A stretch of 26,314 bases of DNA from assembly GCA_902475435.1 (NCBI GenBank), contig CABRZL010000022.1:1-26314 (forward strand), given 5' to 3'. The translations under genes were made by a program, and so were the position numbers. The DNA is from an uncultured Eubacteriales bacterium (GTDB lineage: Bacteria > Bacillota > Clostridia > Oscillospirales > Oscillospiraceae). Below, one piece after another: positions 21,565 through 26,314 of the stretch. Numbering within the stretch: position 1 is the stretch's first letter; each line of letters starts with the position of its first letter. Under the pieces are notes generated by a model. That model was not told the origin of the DNA. It saw only the letters and a list, made by a program, of their open reading frames with translations, and made no database searches.

Positions 21565-23553
21565 ATGAAAAACGCATATCCACATCTGCTTTCCCCCATA
21601 AAAGTGGGCAAATTCATTTTGAAAAATCGGATGCAATCCTCAAATTCCTTACCTCACTTTTCTCAAGGACCAGAGGAATATCCTGCTGAAGCCACTATGG
21701 CCCATTTCATTGGTCGCGCCCGCACTGGCGCCGCCTTTGTTACACTGGGCGGATTTGACGACAACATTGACAATCCTCCCCTACCGGATACCTTAGATGT
21801 CTCTCATTTCCCTGACTTTGACATGCATAACCCCAAATGTCAGAACTACATTGTAGAGATGATTGAGGCAATGCACTATACCGGCTCTATAGTCAGTGGT
21901 TCTCTATTCTCCGCTAACAAGAAATTCCGATATGTAAACGATAAGGGCGAGGTAGAAATTGTTGACGCCAATCCCCCCATTGACCTGGGCCTGGGCGCTA
22001 CTTCCATGGCCTACCAGTTTGTTGGAGATGAGGTTTCCGCTGATACACTCAAAAAAGTAGCGAAAAGTTATGCGCAACAAGCTGCCTTCTACAAGCGTCT
22101 GGGATTTGACGCTGTGACAATCCATATGAGCTACCGGGCTCAACTTCCCGGACAGCTTCTTTCCCCACTTAGCAATACACGCACCGATGAGTTTGGGGGC
22201 AACTTTGAAAATCGTTGCCGCTTCCCACTGCTGATGCTTTCAGAGATCAAGGAAGCTGTTGGAAACGATATGCTCATTGAGATCCAGTTCTCAGCCGAGG
22301 AGCCAGAAGGTGGCTATACCATTGAGGAGGGTATCGAATTTCTGAAAAAAGCCCAGCAGTATGTGGATATCGTACAAGTCCGCTCTGCTGAAGGCGATCC
22401 CAACCACCCTATTCCCTTTGAACTCAATCCCACGCCGTTCTTGGAGCTGGCCGGAAAAATCAAAGCGGCCAATTTGGACTTCCTGGTTAGCAATGTCGGC
22501 GGTTACTTTGACCCGGATATTGCCGACAAAGCCATTGCCGAAGGCAAATTGGATCTGGTCGCCATGGCTCGTGCCTGGATTTCAAACCCCAACTACGGCG
22601 ATCTGCTGTACGCCGGTCGTAAAGACGACATCGTACCATGTCTGCGCTGCAACAAATGTCACGGCCGCGGTAAAAACGATATCATGACTACCTGTTGCTC
22701 TGTCAATCCAAAGTTTGGGTTTGAAATGGTAGATCGTTACCTTGTAACTCCAGCAGAGACATCCAAGACTGTTGCAATCATTGGAGGCGGTCCCGGTGGT
22801 ATGCGCACAGCCATTTACCTCAGCGAACGCGGGCATAAGGTTACAATCTACGAAGCAGAGTCCGAGTTGGGCGGTGCCATCCGTCATGCAGACTATGTTC
22901 CCTTTAAATGGACACTTCGTGATTATAAGAATTATTTAATCCATCAGGTACATAAAAAAGGAATCAAAGTAGTCCTCAATACCAAAGCTACTCCGGAAAT
23001 GGTGGAGGACCGCTATGACGTAGTCATTGCGGCAGTGGGCGCACAGCCCATCATTCCACGGATCCCCGGCGCGGATGGAAAAAATGTTACGGTGGCCACA
23101 GATGCTATTATGCATCGGGAAAAAATCGGCCACAATGTGGTGGTCATTGGCGGCGGCGAGGTTGGTGTTGAGACCGGTATGTTCCTGGCCCAGAACGGGC
23201 ACGAAGTCACTGTTGTGGAAATGCGAGATGAATTGGCAGCAGATACCACAGTCATGCATTACCGTTCCATGTTCTCCGCAGCATGGGAAGCCATTCCCTC
23301 TTTCCATTACGTTTTAAATGCCACAGCGAAAGAGATCACAGAAAATCACGTAACTTACACGGATAAAGAAGGCGTGGATCACGACCTTCCCGCCGACTCT
23401 GTAATATTGAGCGTAGGCATGCGTTCCAAATCTGATGAAGCTCTGAGCTTTTATGGCACAAATCCCGGTTTCTATATGGTTGGTGACTGTCGGAAGCCCG
23501 GCACCATTCAGACAACTAATCGCAGCGCTTATGTAACTGCTTCCAATATCTAA
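21565..23553 (+). CDS. Second OYE-type FMN/[4Fe-4S]/FAD reductase, same subfamily as the one at 9114
   Basis: ATG 21565 (662 residues) follows AAAGGAG by 8 bases; an upstream in-frame ATG at 21508 lacks one. The domains run as FMN barrel (SPIKVGKFILKNRM at 10-23, to about 355), Fe-S site (C359, C362, C365 and C377 or C378), FAD domain (IIGGGPGGMRTA, 405-416) and NAD(P)H domain (VVVIGGGEVGVE, 525-536). The C-terminal FAD strand is FYMVGDCRKPG (636-646). It shares unusual details with the first OYE-type protein: IHMSYR at 186-191 in place of HGAH, FSAEEPEGGYT versus ISAEEEAPGYT, and RCNKCHG versus RCNGCHG. Unlike it, there is no Gly/Pro insert. It should reduce an activated C=C bond with NAD(P)H. 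It is a single-gene unit flanked by terminators. Confidence 0.92.
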   Translation: MKNAYPHLLSPIKVGKFILKNRMQSSNSLPHFSQGPEEYPAEATMAHFIGRARTGAAFVTLGGFDDNIDNPPLPDTLDVSHFPDFDMHNPKCQNYIVEMIEAMHYTGSIVSGSLFSANKKFRYVNDKGEVEIVDANPPIDLGLGATSMAYQFVGDEVSADTLKKVAKSYAQQAAFYKRLGFDAVTIHMSYRAQLPGQLLSPLSNTRTDEFGGNFENRCRFPLLMLSEIKEAVGNDMLIEIQFSAEEPEGGYTIEEGIEFLKKAQQYVDIVQVRSAEGDPNHPIPFELNPTPFLELAGKIKAANLDFLVSNVGGYFDPDIADKAIAEGKLDLVAMARAWISNPNYGDLLYAGRKDDIVPCLRCNKCHGRGKNDIMTTCCSVNPKFGFEMVDRYLVTPAETSKTVAIIGGGPGGMRTAIYLSERGHKVTIYEAESELGGAIRHADYVPFKWTLRDYKNYLIHQVHKKGIKVVLNTKATPEMVEDRYDVVIAAVGAQPIIPRIPGADGKNVTVATDAIMHREKIGHNVVVIGGGEVGVETGMFLAQNGHEVTVVEMRDELAADTTVMHYRSMFSAAWEAIPSFHYVLNATAKEITENHVTYTDKEGVDHDLPADSVILSVGMRSKSDEALSFYGTNPGFYMVGDCRKPGTIQTTNRSAYVTASNI

Positions 23554-23596
23554 CGTGCAGAACAAGTGTTTTCACTGATAATCAGAAGCAAAATTT

Positions 23597-23630
23597 CTGG
23601 CGGTAGCTTAAAAGCTGCCGCCAGTATTTT
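23597..23630. terminator. Bidirectional terminator between convergent genes
   Basis: A 13-bp stem with one G:U pair (23597-23609 with 23612-23624; the effective loop is four or more bases) is flanked by TATTTT on the plus strand and by AAATTTT on the minus strand. It lies between the OYE-type gene and the response-regulator gene, which converge. Confidence 0.82.
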
Positions 23631-23735
23631 ATCATAGGTAGGGAAACTCCATGATAGGTCTTTTCCGTACCATTTTTACCAGAAAACCCACCAAATCTGC
23701 AGAGTTTCGGCAATCCATTATCATTTATGCTATAA

Positions 23736-24461
23736 TCAGTCGTGATCTAAATATCTGATGAACGCTGTTCGGAAGGCCTCATAGCGGGAACGACTGATTG
23801 GCAGTTCCTGTCCGGTATTGAGCGTGACAACATATCGACAATAGGATTTCACATATTGCAGCCCAACAATATAACCCTTATGACAGATTACGAAACGCCT
23901 CTGTGGCAGCCTATTCATAAGGTCGGCGATGGTGTCCGGTACCAGCAGCTCTTGCCCTGTGCAGACCAAATTTGTCTTGCGGCCAATATGTTCGCAATAA
24001 ATGAGATCCTGCAACTGAATAACCGTTTGCGTTCGGCCGGTGGTAACAGTCAAAGTTTCCTGTTTTGCTGCATAGTCCTGGAAAAAAAGCTTCATGGCCA
24101 ATGGGATCCTCTGCTGATATTCTTCTTTGAGAATAAAATACAAAGGACGGGTATCATAGATTTCCGTAGCAAATTCCAGAAACGCCGTTAAATAGATAAT
24201 ACTACACCCAGGAAAACAGCAGCGCATCTTTGAGGCCACGTCCAATCCATTTGTTTCATGAGAGCCCAAGGCAATATCCGCAATCAGGAGATCTGCCTGA
24301 CGCCTTTCCGAGGCCCGGGCCAAAAGTTCCTTTCCATCGGTGAAAGCATGAATCTGAAAGATGCAGTTCTGCTGTCGAAGATAGTCCTCCAATGCCTGAG
24401 AAAAGGTTTGGAGAAACACCGGATCATCATCTAACAAATAAATTTCCAAACTTTGAAACAT
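23736..24461 (-). CDS. LytTR-family response regulator
   Basis: 241 residues. The receiver domain (1-125) has the acidic triad DDD at 11-13 and the phosphorylation site D62 in LLIADIAL. It is followed by the PLYFILKEEYQQRIPLAMKL segment common in AgrA/VirR-like regulators. The C-terminal LytTR DNA-binding domain (about 137-236) shows TGRTQTVIQLQDLIYCEHIG, RRFVICHKGYIVGLQYV and ISRSRYEAFRTAFIRYL. It starts 10 bases after the kinase gene, using a GAGG that overlaps the kinase stop codon. Phosphorylated by that kinase, it would bind direct repeats upstream of target genes. The targets cannot be named; the neighbouring reductase and the 55-aa gene are candidates only by position. Confidence 0.94.
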   Translation of the reverse strand: MFQSLEIYLLDDDPVFLQTFSQALEDYLRQQNCIFQIHAFTDGKELLARASERRQADLLIADIALGSHETNGLDVASKMRCCFPGCSIIYLTAFLEFATEIYDTRPLYFILKEEYQQRIPLAMKLFFQDYAAKQETLTVTTGRTQTVIQLQDLIYCEHIGRKTNLVCTGQELLVPDTIADLMNRLPQRRFVICHKGYIVGLQYVKSYCRYVVTLNTGQELPISRSRYEAFRTAFIRYLDHD

Positions 24462-24471
24462 AAGGTTTTCC

Positions 24472-25776
24472 TCATTTCAGGGGTTTTGGCAGCATCCACA
24501 GAACAATTTTCACAATGCCGTCGAGCTGCTGTATTTCGAGACTTCCTCCATAATCGTTGGCAATGCTTCGAAGGATCGATAATCCCCATCCGTGTTCCTG
24601 ATCTAACTCCGGTTCTTTTTCATCCAGCCTGAAATCGGGCGGTACAGGATTTTCACAAGAGAATATTACACGTTTTTCTTGCACCGACACAGCGAAACAT
24701 ATCTTCGGCATCTGATCTGAATTCAGGGATTTGCAGGCATGGATAGCATTATCCAACAAGTTAGCGGCGATACTACACAAATTAACGGCCCGTATGTTTA
24801 AATCGGTCGGCAATGTACCGCTGCATTCCAGCACAATTCCTTCATCGCTGCAAGACCGAATCTTGGATTCGATTACAGCATCCACTACGGGATTGCCAGT
24901 ATAGCGATTCTTCCCAGTGCGGCCAATATCCTCGCGAAAAGAGGACAGCTGCGTTTGCGCTGTTTCCAGTTCACCATGATCTAAAAGAATTGATAGCGTC
25001 TGCAGCTGATTGCTCATATCATGACGCAGTTGTTGCAAAACTCTGGCGTTATCCTGGACCTGATGATAATAGTTGAGCTGAACTTGCAGCATATTCTGCG
25101 TCTGCTCGTTCTGCAGCTCTGCTGCATGCGCTCGATTGATCTTTTTAAATGTATGCATCAAAAGAAGATCCAGGCTGAAGTTTGCCAAAAGATAGATCAT
25201 GCACAATGTAGCAATATATACATAATTATCTGTATAGGCAATCGCCATAATCATAGGAATCAATACCAGAAACACCTGAATAATGATGAACGGAAGATAT
25301 TTGCTGATCTCTGAATTTCCATCCGTTTTGAAAAAACGGCGGCAAAACCAAAATGGAACAAAATGAGATACCACTAACAGCGGAATAAACGCTAATTTCC
25401 ATGCCACCACAGAATAGACAGGCAAATTCGCCATGGACACAAAATCTGGATACAGATAGAATATACCATACTCTACGACAAGTTCCATAACAAACATAAA
25501 GGTATCCGCCAACAAAACAAAAAGCACCCCATGGGTCTTGGGAATTCGGCTGAACAGCAGGACTAAAATAATTTGAACCATAACGCTAAAGAGACCACGA
25601 AGTGCGTAAGACTGAAGCAGCAGGCTGCTGGTACATAGATAGATGACAATAGACGCCAGTACATGCAGCAATGGGTACAACCAAACTGGTTTGCTGCGAA
25701 TATACACTCCAATGATCCAGCCGGCAATCGCCATCTGCGGAATGGTAGTCAGTACGTCCACGAAAAAAGATTCCAT
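24472..25776 (-). CDS. AgrC-like GHKL sensor histidine kinase
   Basis: 434 residues, ATG preceded by AGAGGTGA. The N-terminal 210 residues contain about six membrane helices with no extracellular domain, as in AgrC-type peptide or small-molecule sensors. A helical linker follows (KKINRAHAAELQNEQTQNML). The phospho-acceptor is H252 in LRHDMSNQLQTL, the N box is AANLLDNAIHAC (338-348) and the G box is HGWGLSILRSI (395-405). It forms an operon with the LytTR regulator. No AgrB or AgrD homologue is present within the window, so the signal it perceives is not evident. The promoter has a perfect TATAAT on the minus strand at 25800-25805 and a weak -35 (TTTCCA, 18-base spacer). Confidence 0.92.
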   Translation of the reverse strand: MESFFVDVLTTIPQMAIAGWIIGVYIRSKPVWLYPLLHVLASIVIYLCTSSLLLQSYALRGLFSVMVQIILVLLFSRIPKTHGVLFVLLADTFMFVMELVVEYGIFYLYPDFVSMANLPVYSVVAWKLAFIPLLVVSHFVPFWFCRRFFKTDGNSEISKYLPFIIIQVFLVLIPMIMAIAYTDNYVYIATLCMIYLLANFSLDLLLMHTFKKINRAHAAELQNEQTQNMLQVQLNYYHQVQDNARVLQQLRHDMSNQLQTLSILLDHGELETAQTQLSSFREDIGRTGKNRYTGNPVVDAVIESKIRSCSDEGIVLECSGTLPTDLNIRAVNLCSIAANLLDNAIHACKSLNSDQMPKICFAVSVQEKRVIFSCENPVPPDFRLDEKEPELDQEHGWGLSILRSIANDYGGSLEIQQLDGIVKIVLWMLPKPLK

Positions 25777-25799
25777 GATTTTTCACCTCTGGATGATCT

Positions 25800-25805
25800 A
25801 TTATA
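25800..25805 (-). promoter_or_regulatory. Candidate -10 box of the kinase-regulator operon
   Basis: TATAAT on the minus strand, 23 bases before the kinase ATG, with TTTCCA at an 18-base spacing as the possible -35. Transcription would begin near 25793, leaving a short leader with the AGAGGTGA site. Confidence 0.55.
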
Positions 25806-25883
25806 TCATAAATTTCCGGTCAATGGAAAATCTTTTTTTCATTTCCATCCAAAACAAAAAGTATAAATAAAGGAAGGGATATC

Positions 25884-26051
25884 ATGCACGATTATAAAAA
25901 ACTTTATCTGACTTTACTGCATGCCATGAGTGAGGCCATCACCGCTATGGAGCATATGGATTTTGGCAATGCCAAGGAGCTACTGACCACGGCGCAGCAA
26001 AACACGGAAGAACAATGGCTCCAAGAGGAGCAATGTCTACAACCGGACTGA
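25884..26051 (+). CDS. Small helical protein, 55 aa, unknown function
   Basis: The frame runs from ATG 25884 to TGA 26051 and is preceded by AGGAAGGG. The peptide starts MHDYKKLYLTLLHAMSEAI and has the internal part MEHMDFGNAKELLTTAQQN. It is highly helical and acidic at its C-terminus, with no signal peptide, membrane segment, or the Cys and Pro features of a secreted AgrD-type pheromone. The pattern tyrosine-leucine-rich start followed by GNAKELL-TAQQ resembles tiny hypothetical proteins I have seen often in Clostridia, but I cannot name a family. It is divergent from the kinase gene, with 107 bases between them. A possible -10 is TATAAA at 25862-25867. Confidence 0.65.
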   Translation: MHDYKKLYLTLLHAMSEAITAMEHMDFGNAKELLTTAQQNTEEQWLQEEQCLQPD

Positions 26052-26079
26052 GACTATTTTGAGTCTTTTTCCCATGACC

Positions 26080-26117
26080 AGGTAATCCCCGGCAGGTGCA
26101 TCTGCCGGGGATTACCT
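26080..26117. repeat. 16-bp perfect inverted repeat, probable terminator
   Basis: Bases 26080-26095 and 26102-26117 are perfectly complementary, GC-rich, with a 6-base loop (GTGCAT). A smaller stem with a T tract (26052-26075 region) precedes it on the plus strand. Lying between the 55-aa gene and a possible minus-strand gene end, it likely stops transcription from both sides. Confidence 0.65.
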
Positions 26118-26128
26118 CTTCTGCTTTG

Positions 26129-26314
26129 TTAATCTTTAATTCTATAGTTTCTCTTTCTCTGATAGGCCATTCGGCTTTTGTCAAAACCATGCAGACTTGA
26201 GTGCCTTAGCTTTACCATGCTCTGCATCAGTAAAGAAAGCAGATATTCCGCAGTATTCCAGCTTTTTGTAAAAGCGTGCACTTCCAAACGCGCATTCATA
26301 TCGCGTGGAAGTGC
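26129..26314 (-). CDS. Unidentified reading frame, 3' part only
   Basis: On the minus strand a frame is open from the window edge for 61 codons and ends in TAA at 26129-26131. It reads LEVHAFTKSWNTAEYLLSLL, then SLHGFDKSRMAYQRKRNYRIKD at its basic C-terminus. I recognise no family. Supporting it as real: uninterrupted frame, reasonable codon use, and a strong hairpin 12 bases after the stop. Against it: short length and no visible start. It could be the end of a small DNA-binding or accessory protein. Confidence 0.4.
   Translation of the reverse strand, partial: ALPRDMNARLEVHAFTKSWNTAEYLLSLLMQSMVKLRHSSLHGFDKSRMAYQRKRNYRIKD

Noticed and set aside
25777..26314. AgrB/AgrD-type pheromone genes near the AgrC-like kinase
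   Set aside because: The only small gene lacks the Cys-containing thiolactone core and amphipathic AgrD leader, and no AgrB-like membrane protease frame is present.
1..26314. tRNA, rRNA, CRISPR arrays, insertion sequences or prophage genes
   Set aside because: No regularly spaced repeats, transposase motifs, terminal repeats or cloverleaf-like sequences were seen on reading both strands.

Overview
The window looks like chromosome from an anaerobic, mid-GC, low-oxygen-adapted Bacillota (class Clostridia; a gut-type Oscillospirales member is my best guess). The reasons are the strong AGGAGG ribosome binding sites, the [FeFe]-hydrogenase maturases HydE/HydG with the TM1266-type partner, an AgrC/LytTR-type two-component pair, a DUF1538/PII-like pair, and flavin and Fe-S reductases of the old yellow enzyme (OYE) class. 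I see no rRNA, tRNA, CRISPR array, transposase or phage structural gene. The taxonomic guess is inference; the genes below were read from the sequence.

Layout. 1-300: 3' end of a flavodoxin-fold FMN reductase, closed by a terminator. 444-2534: a promoter overlapped by a 14-bp palindrome, then a DUF2975 membrane protein, a small HTH regulator and a DUF4173-like membrane protein. 2599-3429: a TrmH-type RNA methyltransferase. 3430-3823: gene-free convergent region with a series of hairpins. 3824-11195 (minus strand): a five-gene block, in transcription order an OYE-type Fe-S flavoprotein, an orphan solute-binding lipoprotein, a beta-barrel/flavodoxin fusion, a double-hotdog (MaoC-like) dehydratase and a small beta-barrel protein. 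Four of these five proteins carry Gly/Pro-rich inserts absent from normal family members. 11448-15355 (plus): a 38-codon leader peptide, two tandem intrinsic terminators with mutually exclusive pairings, then a heterodimeric ABC exporter pair. 15424-18391 (minus): hydG, hydE and a TM1266-family gene behind a structured leader with an attenuator. 18396-18731 (minus): a small protein of unknown function. 19011-21231 (plus): DUF1538 membrane protein plus a tandem PII-like protein. 21565-23553 (plus): a second OYE-type reductase of the same subfamily as the first. 23736-25776 (minus): LytTR response regulator and GHKL histidine kinase. 25884-26051: a 55-aa protein. 26129-26314: 3' end of an unidentified minus-strand reading frame.

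How it may work together. The two OYE-like enzymes, the flavodoxin, the MaoC-like dehydratase and the small beta-barrel proteins suggest a reductive pathway acting on an unsaturated carbonyl- or thioester-type small molecule. The solute-binding lipoprotein may deliver a substrate, and the neighbouring ABC exporter may remove a toxic compound or product. The substrate cannot be named from sequence. The most novel points are the shared Gly/Pro inserts, the MSYR active-site motif of the two OYE proteins, the trp-like attenuator in front of the exporter and the structured leader of the hyd operon.
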